A stretch of DNA of 64,000 nucleotides from Bacteroidales bacterium. Lineage in GTDB: Bacteria > Bacteroidota > Bacteroidia > Bacteroidales > FEN-979. A program made the translations under genes and the position numbers. Under the pieces are notes generated by a model. It did no database searches. It was not told where the DNA came from and saw nothing but the letters and a program-made list of their open reading frames with translations. This document shows, piece after piece, positions 8,157 to 17,238 of the stretch (positions are counted from its first letter, which is position 1; every line of letters starts with the position of its first letter). The stretch spans positions 62,001 to 126,000 of the forward strand of contig JALNZC010000004.1 in assembly GCA_023229525.1 (NCBI GenBank), in the 5' to 3' direction.

Positions 8157-10439
8157 ATGAATACATTAATTTCAAGATTGCGTTCCGGTAAAAGAATACC
8201 GCTGACCGGTATTCTTTTCATTCCGGTCCTACTCATGGCAGAAGGCAGCTGGCCGAAGGAAATTAAAACGGCCAAATCAGACATTATCATTTATCAACCC
8301 CAACCCGATTCTATGGTCGGGGATCATCTTTACGCGAGGGCTGCCCTTTCCTTTACCACGCTAAAGATCACCACACCGGTTTTCGGGGCCGTCTGGACAG
8401 ATTCCAGGTTCAGCACCGACAGGGAATCCGGCATGTGTTCCATTTTCAATGTAAAGATCCTGAATGTAAGATTTCCGGGGATCGATACGATTGATCCCGC
8501 CAAGGTTCAGAATTTTAAAAAACTCCTGGAAGAAGAAGCGACAAGTTGGAATCTGGAATTCTCTCTCGACGAGTTGAAGTCTTCCCTGGCACTGAATAAG
8601 GCGACCGTCAGTACATCAGCAAACTTTAAAAATGATCCACCGGAGATCATCTTTGTTAAACAATATTCAGTATTGCTTTCCTTTGACGGTAATCCGGTGT
8701 TTAAAGAGATCGAGAATGCGGGGCTTAAACGTGCAATCAATACACCTTTCCTGGTATTGCAGGATATGAAGGACAACAATTATTACCTGTACGGGGCCAA
8801 TTATTGGTATAGATCATCAGATCCGGTAAAAGCTGCATGGACAAACATCCAGAAACCACCTGCCAATGTTACCAAATTCTATGATGAAATGAAGAAACAG
8901 ATGGAAAAGTCAGATAGTACAACTCAAAAGGGAGATAAAAACCAAACTTCCGTCACATCAACCGGTATCCCGAAAATTGTTGTCCGGACAAACCCAGCTG
9001 AACTAATCCAGTCTAAAGGTGAGCCTAAATACGCCCCGATCCAGGGAACGGAGCTTCTTTTTATAACCAATACCGACAATAATATTTTCATGACTATCGA
9101 CAAAAATCAGTATTATATCCTGATTTCCGGCAGATGGTACTACTCTTCAACCCTCGCCGGTCCTTGGTCATTCATTGATTCGGAAAAACTTCCGCCCGAT
9201 TTTGCGAAAATCCCGGAAGGTTCAGAAAAGGATATCGTGCTGGCAAGTATTGCCGGGACCAATGCTGCAAAAGATGCAGTGATGGATGCGCAGATCCCGC
9301 AGACAGCGGCTGTGGACCGCAAAACCGCTAAATGTGAAGTGAAATATGACGGAGATCCCAAATTCGAAAAAATCAAAGGAACAGACCTTGCACGGGGGAT
9401 GAATACAAGCAGCACTATCCTGCTTTACAAGAATACGTACTATGTATGCGACAACGCTGTCTGGTTCATCGGGAATGGTCCTGCCGGTCCATGGGAGGTA
9501 GCGACTTCCATACCCGATGAAATCCAGCAAATCCCATCCGACGATCCTTCCTATAATGTGAAATACGTTTATATTTATGATGTCCAGCCCGACGTCGTAT
9601 ATGTCGGATATACCCCTGGTTATACCGGTTGTTATATTTACGGACCTACGGTTGTTTATGGAACAGGCTGGCCTTATCCGTCCTTCTACGGTCCTTACTA
9701 TTATCCGCGTCCGGTGACCTACGGATTCAGCATGAATTACAATCCCTGGTGCGGTTGGAGTATGGGCTTCTCTATGTCCATGGGATGGTGTACTTTTAGT
9801 TTCGGTGGTCCGATGTACCCACACGGAGGTTGGTGGGGACCACCGATGTACCGTCCACCTTTCCCTCCGCCTTATAATCACTACTATGGACCAAGGGCGC
9901 CGGTTTACCGTGGAGGTGGAAATACCGTTAATGTCAATATTAACCAGACCAATATTTACAATAGAAGGACCGACGGCAGTGCAAAGCCGACCCGTCAGCT
10001 TTCAGCTTCAACACGGGCTGCAACGGGTGAGCGTATGGGCACTAAGTCCCCTGTTGCCACAGACAAAACCCGGACAGGAACAAGTCCAGGTACAGGAGGT
10101 ACAAAACCTTCCGATCGCGCTGCCGGCCAGAAAAATAATGTCTATACCGATAAAAAAGGAGATGTCTACCGGAATGACAACGGAAACTGGCAGAAGAATA
10201 ACGGAAAAAACTGGGAATCTGCTCAGCCAAAAACTGAGGACCGGAGTGTAACACCATCTGGTCAGCAGGAAAGGGTCGTTCAGCCAAAGGCACAGGACCG
10301 CAGCAGTGGTTTTAACCGGCAGGAGATGGAAATGCAAAACTCAGCACGTCAGAGAGGTGCCCAAAATTTGAATAACCGTAGTACCATACAACGTTCAATG
10401 TCAAGTGGCGCCGGCAAAGGTGGCGGTCGGAGACGTTAG
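8157..10439 (+). CDS. Exported Tyr/Gly/Pro/Trp-rich protein with repeated SH3-like segments
   Basis: 760 residues. The N-terminus is basic and then hydrophobic (LTGILFIPVLLMAEG), consistent with export. Three related segments, each with NNYYLYGANYWYRSSDPVKAAW-like sequence followed by a proline-rich linker (near 200, 310 and 425), form repeats ending in PAGPWEVA. Residues about 465-590 are extraordinarily rich in Tyr, Gly, Pro and Trp (VVYGTGWPYPSFYGPYYYP). The last 130 residues are a basic, Gln/Arg/Gly-rich disordered tail containing NVYTDKKGDVYRNDNGNWQ. Similar proteins are often auto-annotated as carbohydrate-binding family V/XII. Whether it binds sugar is unknown; a structural surface or wall-associated role is possible. 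The next gene begins 57 bp downstream. Confidence 0.8.
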   Translation: MNTLISRLRSGKRIPLTGILFIPVLLMAEGSWPKEIKTAKSDIIIYQPQPDSMVGDHLYARAALSFTTLKITTPVFGAVWTDSRFSTDRESGMCSIFNVKILNVRFPGIDTIDPAKVQNFKKLLEEEATSWNLEFSLDELKSSLALNKATVSTSANFKNDPPEIIFVKQYSVLLSFDGNPVFKEIENAGLKRAINTPFLVLQDMKDNNYYLYGANYWYRSSDPVKAAWTNIQKPPANVTKFYDEMKKQMEKSDSTTQKGDKNQTSVTSTGIPKIVVRTNPAELIQSKGEPKYAPIQGTELLFITNTDNNIFMTIDKNQYYILISGRWYYSSTLAGPWSFIDSEKLPPDFAKIPEGSEKDIVLASIAGTNAAKDAVMDAQIPQTAAVDRKTAKCEVKYDGDPKFEKIKGTDLARGMNTSSTILLYKNTYYVCDNAVWFIGNGPAGPWEVATSIPDEIQQIPSDDPSYNVKYVYIYDVQPDVVYVGYTPGYTGCYIYGPTVVYGTGWPYPSFYGPYYYPRPVTYGFSMNYNPWCGWSMGFSMSMGWCTFSFGGPMYPHGGWWGPPMYRPPFPPPYNHYYGPRAPVYRGGGNTVNVNINQTNIYNRRTDGSAKPTRQLSASTRAATGERMGTKSPVATDKTRTGTSPGTGGTKPSDRAAGQKNNVYTDKKGDVYRNDNGNWQKNNGKNWESAQPKTEDRSVTPSGQQERVVQPKAQDRSSGFNRQEMEMQNSARQRGAQNLNNRSTIQRSMSSGAGKGGGRRR

Positions 10440-10495
10440 TATAATAAACCTTCAATCTGAAATTGTCATTCGGCTTACTGCAAAATAAACATCTT

Positions 10496-11251
10496 ATGAA
10501 GTCCTGGATCATACGTTTTTTCCTTTTCCTGGTTCCGGTGGCAAATTTTGCTTCAAAAAATGATTCTGCAGTGCCTGTTCTGCAGCCAATTCATAAAAAT
10601 ATCATTAAGTTCAACCCAACTCCGATACTCCTTTGGAGCACGAGAAATCTGACATTCAGTTATGAACGTATCCTTTCCCCGCGTCAATCCGTTTCAGTTG
10701 AAGTAGGATACCTCGAATTGCCCCGGTTGTTTAATGATACTATCGCACACTTGGTAAATATAACAAGCCGTCAGAAGTATGGATTGAACATATCCCTGGA
10801 ATACCGGTTTTATCTTACACAGCTAAACCGGCGCCCCATTCCTGCCGGGCTGTACATTGGTCCTTATCTGACATTTTACGGCTATAAGTTTAAAAATGGG
10901 TTGGATATTCTCTATACTTCTGCAGATAAAGACGGAATGTTCCAGGGTAATTTCTGGGCATTCAACCTGGGTTTTGAACTGGGTTATCAGTTTGTATTCT
11001 GGAAACGGATAACGCTAGATTTTGTGATGGTCGGCCCGTCAGCATGCTATTATGGGGGCAGCATCGCGATTTCAGGAACCCTGGATCCCGGTCAGATCGA
11101 GACAATCCATAAAACTTTGTACGATGAGCTGAAGAAACAATTCCCGGTCATTCAATATATTTCAATTAACAAATCTTTCAGTCAAAGCGGAAAACTTGAT
11201 ATTCTGCGATTTGGCTTCCGTTACCTTGTTCAGATCGGATTTCACTTCTGA
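10496..11251 (+). CDS. Hypothetical exported beta-barrel-like protein
   Basis: 251 residues from ATG 10496. An in-frame ATG at 10463 adds 11 residues that would disrupt the signal peptide (MKSWIIRFFLFLVPVANFAS). The mature protein has strand-like repeats (LTFSYERILSPRQSVSVEVGYLEL, GLYIGPYLTFYGYKF, FGFRYLVQIGFHF) and ends in Phe, the classical outer membrane barrel C-terminus. This is a DUF3575-like pattern, but I cannot place it firmly. It may share a transcript with the gene at 8157. Confidence 0.7.
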   Translation: MKSWIIRFFLFLVPVANFASKNDSAVPVLQPIHKNIIKFNPTPILLWSTRNLTFSYERILSPRQSVSVEVGYLELPRLFNDTIAHLVNITSRQKYGLNISLEYRFYLTQLNRRPIPAGLYIGPYLTFYGYKFKNGLDILYTSADKDGMFQGNFWAFNLGFELGYQFVFWKRITLDFVMVGPSACYYGGSIAISGTLDPGQIETIHKTLYDELKKQFPVIQYISINKSFSQSGKLDILRFGFRYLVQIGFHF

Positions 11252-11303
11252 TAAGAACAGAAAACTATAAAGTTTCTCCTGCCTGTTGGTGCGATCGTGT
11301 GGC

Positions 11304-11379
11304 CGTTAAACGCATCAAAGGCAGCACTTCAATGAGCGCGAATCGGCCGGTTTTGTTGCGATTTAGCGGCATGTTAACC
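11304..11379. other. Imperfect inverted-repeat element, possibly integron attC-like
   Basis: The element runs from CCGTTAAACGCATC to GCGGCATGTTAACC. Its ends are imperfectly complementary, and an inner pair AATCG...CGATT surrounds CGGCCGGTTTTGTTG. Size and GTTAAAC/GTTAACC ends recall attC recombination sites of integron cassettes, and it abuts the point where the ParE reading frame breaks off. No integrase is in the window and the R-box match is incomplete, so this is only a suggestion. Confidence 0.25.
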
Positions 11380-11422
11380 TAAGATCTTGGATGGCCTGAT
11401 CGGTCCACACTATTTTAACCAT
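11363..11422 (-). pseudogene. Truncated ParE/RelE-family toxin
   Basis: The ATG at 11422 lies inside the last codons of the antitoxin gene (ATGGTTAAAATAG overlap). It starts a frame reading MVKIVWTDQAIQDL, an excellent match to the N-terminus of ParE-type toxins of the RelE/ParE superfamily. After these 14 residues the homology stops, five unrelated codons follow, and a TAA ends the frame at 11363. About 80 residues including the whole catalytic or gyrase-binding core are missing. The break coincides with the inverted-repeat element. The toxin is therefore certainly non-functional. Confidence 0.75.
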
Positions 11423-11592
11423 TTTGCAAGCCCTTCCTTGGCTTCTTCATGGGTATGGACTTTATTATTAAGTGATTGGTCAAGCCCCCTTTCAACTTTG
11501 TCCATAAAAATCAGTTTGTCAACTAATTCGTCTAACGTAAAACTATCTGGAAACTTTGATATTGTCTTGATAACGTTGTCCTTAGTAAGCAT
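11410..11592 (-). CDS. Orphan type II antitoxin-like small protein
   Basis: 60 residues: MLTKDNVIKTISKFPDSFTL, then DELVDKLIFMDKVERGLDQS and a C-terminal helix containing HEEAKEGLAKWLK. Length, charge and this pattern match small Bacteroidota antitoxins that precede ParE toxins. The toxin reading frame overlaps its last codons but is truncated (see the adjacent pseudogene), so this is an antitoxin without a partner here. Such orphans can persist as anti-addiction or relic genes. The family role is to bind and neutralise the toxin and to repress the operon; whether it still does anything is unknown. Confidence 0.75.
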   Translation of the reverse strand: MLTKDNVIKTISKFPDSFTLDELVDKLIFMDKVERGLDQSLNNKVHTHEEAKEGLAKWLK

Positions 11593-11740
11593 AATGTTTC
11601 TCTTTTAATTCACAAAGAAAGCTAAAACTCTCAAAATTTCAAAGAACTATATACAGACTATTTGGTCATTCTCTTAATCGTGGCTAACTTTTATATTTAA
11701 GTGCCTTGTAAAAAAGGTTATCCCAACTGGATTATAGTAT

Positions 11741-11748
11741 TACCTTTG
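11741..11748 (+). promoter_or_regulatory. Putative -7 box of the activase gene
   Basis: TACCTTTG matches TAnnTTTG exactly and lies 50 bp upstream of the ATG at 11799. The -33 region is weak (TTAT rather than TTTG). The other sequence between the antitoxin and this gene is AT-rich with no other recognised feature. Confidence 0.45.
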
Positions 11749-11798
11749 AAAGAACACCGTTTTATTGCTTTTCCTTTTTTCGTTTATTTTGAAACTCC

Positions 11799-14700
11799 AT
11801 GACCCTGAATTTCGGGACTAACGTTGAACTTCCACACGCTGAGGCCCTGCTCGGCATAGATATCGGTTCGGTAACCATTTCGCTTGTCCTGATGGATCTG
11901 TCGGGTCAGATACGGAAAACAATGTATCTTAACCACAAAGGACAGATCCGCGATTGTCTCAGGGATGCCGGAAAACATTTGGATCTGTCAACCATTCGAG
12001 GTATAACCGCTTGTGCTGCCTCTTGTTTTAATCCTGACCGGGTAACGCTCTGTAATCCTCAGGTTGCCATTATCAAGGCCACTAAAATGTTTTTCCCCGA
12101 GGCAAGATCAATATTGCTGGTAGGCGCTGAAAAATTCATGCTGATCAGATTCGATGAGAAAGGAACTTTCGAATCGGCCAAATCAAATTCTTCCTGTGCA
12201 GCTGGTACCGGAAGCTTTCTCGACCAACAGGCATTTCGTCTTAACCTCTCCGGTATTGAAGCACTTTGTGAATGTGCATTGAAAAATAAGGAACCCATTC
12301 CCGATATTGCATCCCGGTGTTCTGTTTTTGCCAAAACCGATCTCATCCATGCACAGCAACGGGGTTATTCCCTGGAAGCGATTTGTGACAGCCTGTGCAA
12401 AGGCTTGGCCACTAACATTATCGATACCTTATTTAATCAGGAAGTCCCGCTGTCACCTATCTTTTTTGCCGGGGGAGTCTCTAAAAATGCGGCGGTGATC
12501 CGTCACCTGGAAGAACAGCTGAATACCCGGTTTTTATTACATGAGTATTCCCACTGTATCGGCGCGATCGGAGCCTGCTATTCCAGACTACAGGAAAAAC
12601 GTTTTTTTTCATCGGGATCGATTTCATCGCTGGATGACGTTTTACTTCCGGATGATTCCGGTAAATCTTATTTTCATCCTCCGCTGGCATTAAGACTTTC
12701 AGAATATCCCGATTTCAGGAGTGAAGATTCGTGGAATTTCAAACCGGTTGTTACTTCCCATCCGGCGGATGTGCAAGTTGATCTGTATGCATCCTTCGCA
12801 GAACGGCAAGAGTATGAAACTTATCTGGGAATAGATATAGGATCGACAAGTACGAAAGCGATTCTTATATGTACGGATCGTTCTCCTTTGGCCGGTTTTT
12901 ATACCTATACCGCAGGCAAACCGGTCATAGCCATTCAATCGGTTTTTGAAGCCATGGATGACCTGGTCAGGAGAAAAGAGATCAGATTAAATTTCATGGG
13001 GGTCGGGACTACCGGGTCAGGCAGAACATTTATTGGTAAGATCATCCACGCCGACCTTATCGTTGATGAAATTACAGCCCATGCCCGTGCTGCCTTTGAG
13101 CTGAATCCAAAAACTGACACGATCATTGAAATCGGGGGACAGGATTCCAAGTTCACACTGATGCACGACGGTATGGTGACTTTTTCACAGATGAATGCAG
13201 TTTGTGCGGCCGGTACCGGCAGTTTCCTTGAAGAGCAGGCCAGGAAACTGGATTGTCCGCTTTCGGCATATTCTGAGCGAACCGCGGGAGTTTCTGCCCC
13301 CCTGGCAAGCGACCGTTGTACCGTTTTTATGGAACGCGACACCAATCAGTTGCTGAATAAAGGATATTCGGTGAATGAGATCCTGGCTACGATCCTTCAT
13401 TCCGTGATGGAGAATTATCTGAAAAAAGTGGCTCTCGAAGGATCGATAGGCGATCATGTATGTTTCCAGGGTGCAACAGCCAGGAACAGCTCCCTGGTGG
13501 CCGCATTTGAACAAAGGCTGGGGAAAAAGATCTTTGTTTCTCCTTACTGCCATTTGACCGGTGCACTGGGGGTTGCACTTCTGCTCGGGGAAGAAAAACA
13601 GACTGAAACTGGTTTCCGGGGACTCGGCTTCTTCAAGGAACCGGTTGAGATAAGTTCAGAAAGGTGCACGATCTGTTCAAACCACTGTCACATCAGCCTT
13701 GTCATTGTTAATGGTAAACAGGAAGCATACGGATTTCTCTGCGGACGGGATTATGAAACAAAAAAACATATAACCGTTGATTCCCCGGTGTTTAATCTCC
13801 TGGAACAGAGATCCAGGATACTTCATATCCGTCAGCCAAAAACCGTTGGCCCCAATATTATTATCGGTTTGCCGGCTTCATTGCATCTTTTTGAGGAATT
13901 GACACTCTGGAAACGGTTTTTCGGGAATCTTTCCATCCGAACCATGACGAGTGAGGGTTATACCGATCCTGTAAAATCAGGGAAGCGGATTGCCGGGGCA
14001 GAATTTTGTGCTCCCATCGATTCCTTATATGGACATGTTGCTTTCCTGGCCGGTAAAGCGGATTTTGTTTTTCTTCCGGTTTCTCTTCAAACCAGGAATA
14101 AAAACGAGGATTACGAAAGATATTATTGCTACTATACCCAGTATTCCGCATCACTGGTTTATACGCTGAAAGACAAACGGATCCCCGGAAAGATGATCTC
14201 CCCGATGCTGGATTTTTCGAAGGGGACCCGCCATGTGATCAAGCAGCTCACTGATTGCCTCCATCCTTATCTGGGATCCGTTGCAACTTCTGATAAAGTC
14301 AAGGCTGCATTCGAAGAAGCTTTGTTTTTTTCAAACGACCGGAAGAAAAAACTGTTTTCGCTCTTTAAAACGGAATTCCAGCCGGAGACCGGTATTTCTG
14401 TCGTCTTGTTGGGAAGACCTTATGTTGTCCTTGCAAAATCCATGAACAAAGGTATTCCGGATATTTTTGCGAGGATGGGGATAAAAACATTTTTCCAGGA
14501 TATGGTTCTTCCGGATGGCTTCCAACCTGGCGAAACCGGACTTTTACTTCAGAAAATCCCCTGGTATTATACTGCAGCGATCCTGGAAATTGCTTCACTG
14601 GCAGCTTTGACCAAAAACCTTTATCCCGTATTGATCACGGCATTTAAATGTGCTCCGGATTCCTTCATGATCGACTATTTCAAGAAACTCCTTAACCACT

Positions 14701-16058
14701 ATAAAAAACCCTACCTCATTCTCCAGATCGATGAACACGATTCTAATGTAGGGTATGAAACAAGAATAGAAGCGGCAATCCGGTCTTTCAGGAACCATGC
14801 CTCCCTAGGCGGGAAGATACCCGAAACCGGATCCCTGCAGTTATTGCCGAATCTTGAAACCAAGATCAATGGCAAAACGCTGTTATTTCCTAACTGGGAT
14901 AACCTGGTTGCGCCTTTGCTGGTAGCTAACCTGAGACGAGGTGGTATCGATGCCCGGTTAATGCAATCCAGTGAAACGACCATCAGGAAAAGCATGGTTT
15001 ACAATACAGGGCAATGCCTTCCCGTGAACATTGTGGCACAGGAATTCATCGACACCAATGACCGGTATCATCTAAACCCGGAAAACACCATGCTCTGGAT
15101 GACGAAGTGCTATGTTACATGCAACCTGCGGCTTTATCCTTTTTACGTTAAAAACCTTCTCGAGTCCTATGGTCATGGTTTTGAAAAAGCGGCCGTATAT
15201 TGCGGTGATCTGACCCATCTCGAAATAGCCGTGAGTACAAGTTATTATGCCTATTTTGCTTACCTGCTGGGCGGTCTGATCAGGAAACTTGGATGCAAAA
15301 TCAGACCTTATGAAATTATCAAAGGAGCAACGGATGAAGCCATCGAAAAAAGTATACGGATCCTTGAACCGGCTTTTCTTGGGAAACGTCCGATGGATGC
15401 CGCTGTAACGGAAGCAATTTCTCTTTTTGATAAAATCGGACGGAAGGCCGGAAACAAACCCCGTGTGGCGATTTTTGGCGATCTTTATGTCCGGGATAAC
15501 GACATCATGAACCAGAACCTGATCCATGACATTGAAGAAAACGGTGGCGAAGTGGTAACGACGCCCTATACCGATCTGGTAAAAATAACGATCGAGAATG
15601 TGATACGCCGGGCCGTTGCGCGTGGCGATTATTTTAAAACAGGGCTTTACCGGATTATGCTTTCTGGTATAAAACTATTTGAGGACCGTTATTATAAACA
15701 GTTCGGTAAATTTTTAGGGAATAAACCTGTTGTCAATTCTTTAAAGTTGGAAAAACACCTGACAAAATTCAATATTTCCCCATTTCATTCGGGTGAATCC
15801 TACGAAAATATTTTGAAGATCTTTTATATCCTCGAAAACTATCCGGATATCTCACTTTTTGTACAAACCAATCCTGCCTTTTGTTGTCCTGCCCTGGTCA
15901 CCGAAGCAATGGCACTGGAGATCAAGCGGGTAACAGGAATACCCGTAGTTACGCTAACCTACGACGGAACCAGTGGAAATAAAAATGATGTTGTCGTCTC
16001 TTATCTGAATTCAATTAGTTGGTCACTTCCCTTACCAATTACAAGGATGCCCAATTAA
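11799..16058 (+). CDS. Large BadF/BadG/BcrA-HgdB-type acyl-CoA dehydratase activase-related protein
   Basis: 1419 residues. Two ASKHA ATPase domains stand in tandem, starting LGIDIGSVTISLVLMD (about 18) and YLGIDIGSTSTKAILI (about 341). Each has the activator signature CAAGTGSF (Cys near 132 and 468) and a second conserved Cys (SRCSVF near 173, DRCTVF near 506); in HgdC these Cys pairs bind a [4Fe-4S] cluster at the dimer interface. A CTICSNHC cluster near 622 and a Cys near 646 suggest another Fe-S site. The rest is DUF2229/HgdB-like. Known relatives are ATP-driven electron donors to 2-hydroxyacyl-CoA dehydratases or double-cubane-cluster proteins in anaerobes. No dehydratase subunits are adjacent, so the partner and substrate are unknown. 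The length agrees with the ~1400-residue single-chain family. Confidence 0.9.
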   Translation: MTLNFGTNVELPHAEALLGIDIGSVTISLVLMDLSGQIRKTMYLNHKGQIRDCLRDAGKHLDLSTIRGITACAASCFNPDRVTLCNPQVAIIKATKMFFPEARSILLVGAEKFMLIRFDEKGTFESAKSNSSCAAGTGSFLDQQAFRLNLSGIEALCECALKNKEPIPDIASRCSVFAKTDLIHAQQRGYSLEAICDSLCKGLATNIIDTLFNQEVPLSPIFFAGGVSKNAAVIRHLEEQLNTRFLLHEYSHCIGAIGACYSRLQEKRFFSSGSISSLDDVLLPDDSGKSYFHPPLALRLSEYPDFRSEDSWNFKPVVTSHPADVQVDLYASFAERQEYETYLGIDIGSTSTKAILICTDRSPLAGFYTYTAGKPVIAIQSVFEAMDDLVRRKEIRLNFMGVGTTGSGRTFIGKIIHADLIVDEITAHARAAFELNPKTDTIIEIGGQDSKFTLMHDGMVTFSQMNAVCAAGTGSFLEEQARKLDCPLSAYSERTAGVSAPLASDRCTVFMERDTNQLLNKGYSVNEILATILHSVMENYLKKVALEGSIGDHVCFQGATARNSSLVAAFEQRLGKKIFVSPYCHLTGALGVALLLGEEKQTETGFRGLGFFKEPVEISSERCTICSNHCHISLVIVNGKQEAYGFLCGRDYETKKHITVDSPVFNLLEQRSRILHIRQPKTVGPNIIIGLPASLHLFEELTLWKRFFGNLSIRTMTSEGYTDPVKSGKRIAGAEFCAPIDSLYGHVAFLAGKADFVFLPVSLQTRNKNEDYERYYCYYTQYSASLVYTLKDKRIPGKMISPMLDFSKGTRHVIKQLTDCLHPYLGSVATSDKVKAAFEEALFFSNDRKKKLFSLFKTEFQPETGISVVLLGRPYVVLAKSMNKGIPDIFARMGIKTFFQDMVLPDGFQPGETGLLLQKIPWYYTAAILEIASLAALTKNLYPVLITAFKCAPDSFMIDYFKKLLNHYKKPYLILQIDEHDSNVGYETRIEAAIRSFRNHASLGGKIPETGSLQLLPNLETKINGKTLLFPNWDNLVAPLLVANLRRGGIDARLMQSSETTIRKSMVYNTGQCLPVNIVAQEFIDTNDRYHLNPENTMLWMTKCYVTCNLRLYPFYVKNLLESYGHGFEKAAVYCGDLTHLEIAVSTSYYAYFAYLLGGLIRKLGCKIRPYEIIKGATDEAIEKSIRILEPAFLGKRPMDAAVTEAISLFDKIGRKAGNKPRVAIFGDLYVRDNDIMNQNLIHDIEENGGEVVTTPYTDLVKITIENVIRRAVARGDYFKTGLYRIMLSGIKLFEDRYYKQFGKFLGNKPVVNSLKLEKHLTKFNISPFHSGESYENILKIFYILENYPDISLFVQTNPAFCCPALVTEAMALEIKRVTGIPVVTLTYDGTSGNKNDVVVSYLNSISWSLPLPITRMPN

Positions 16059-16121
16059 GCCGCCTTCAATTCGAATACAATCTGCTTCTGTCCAGAATGG
16101 AATTATACCGGTTAGCGGGAA

Positions 16122-17231
16122 TCAGGTGGTGGTAATAAGAGGACTGTTGATGTTTTTCAGGCTGTTTCTTTTTACTGCAATGCTTTCGATCAGGTTTTTC
16201 CATGATTTGGTAAAAGCATCGGCTCCTTCTTGTTGCAATTGTTCGGCAAGCTGATCATAATTAACAGAATATCCTTCAATTCGTTTTATGATCTTTTCAG
16301 CATTTTCCAGATCCCCGGAAAGTCGTTGTCCTATTTCACCGTGATCCCCAAAGGCCAGGAGTGTCTTTTCAGGGATGGTATTTATGGTATAGGGGGCAAC
16401 CAGGTTTTTTACATACAGGATATCTGATGCGGCAGGATCTTTGGTCCCGGTGCTCGCCCAGAGTAACCGTTGCGGAAAAACACCCCGATTCATGACCCGT
16501 CGCACTCTTTCAGACCCTAAAAACAGAAGAAACGCGTGATAGGTTTTCTCCATTACTGCTATGCCCAGGCGATTCTGAAGCCCCGGTGGCACCTTATCCG
16601 CAACTGCTTTATCCCACCGGCTTACAAAAACCGATGCCACAGATCTCACATCCGGATTCAATCCTTTTTCCACCCTGGTTTCAATCCCTTTCAGGTACGC
16701 TTCGGTCGCGGCCTGGTATTGCTCTGCAGAAAATAACAGTGTAACATTTACGGGAATACCTCCGGCAATTGCCTTTTCAATGGCAGGAAGTCCTTGCGTG
16801 GTCCCGGGTATTTTGATAAACACGTTGGGACGATTGACTTTCCTGTGAATCTCTTTGGCCGCATTGATGGTATTTTCCGTATCGTAAGCCAGCAGTGGGG
16901 AGACTTCAATGGAAACGAATCCGTCGAGACCACTGGTTTGTTCGAAAACCGGGCGAAACAGGTCGGCTGCCCGCCGGATATCTTCGATGGCAAGTGCAAA
17001 GAAAACATCTTCATCCGTAAGGCCAGGACTACTTATTTTGCTTATGGCAGCATCATAATCACTTGTTTTTGCAACTGCAGCTTCAAATATGGATGGGTTA
17101 GATGTGAGACCAGTTACCGACAATTCATTAATATAATTTTGAAGGACGCCATTATCAAGCATTTTCCGGGTAATGTTGTCGAGCCATAAGCTCACGCCCA
17201 TATTGTGCAAATTCGTTGTGTTCTGATTCAT
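16122..17231 (-). CDS. tal: Transaldolase
   Basis: 369 residues, the longer Tal type found in actinobacteria, cyanobacteria and some Bacteroidota. It carries VTGLTSNPSIFEAAV near residue 40, where the substrate-binding Asn lies, and the Schiff-base Lys in PNVFIKIPGTTQG followed by GIPVNVTLLFS. It transfers a dihydroxyacetone unit between sedoheptulose 7-phosphate and glyceraldehyde 3-phosphate in the cytoplasmic non-oxidative pentose phosphate pathway. It is the last gene of the minus-strand zwf-pgl-tal block, 7 bp after pgl, so co-transcription is very likely. It converges with the activase gene across 63 bp with no obvious strong terminator. Confidence 0.95.
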   Translation of the reverse strand: MNQNTTNLHNMGVSLWLDNITRKMLDNGVLQNYINELSVTGLTSNPSIFEAAVAKTSDYDAAISKISSPGLTDEDVFFALAIEDIRRAADLFRPVFEQTSGLDGFVSIEVSPLLAYDTENTINAAKEIHRKVNRPNVFIKIPGTTQGLPAIEKAIAGGIPVNVTLLFSAEQYQAATEAYLKGIETRVEKGLNPDVRSVASVFVSRWDKAVADKVPPGLQNRLGIAVMEKTYHAFLLFLGSERVRRVMNRGVFPQRLLWASTGTKDPAASDILYVKNLVAPYTINTIPEKTLLAFGDHGEIGQRLSGDLENAEKIIKRIEGYSVNYDQLAEQLQQEGADAFTKSWKNLIESIAVKRNSLKNINSPLITTT

Positions 17232-17238
17232 GATTTAT

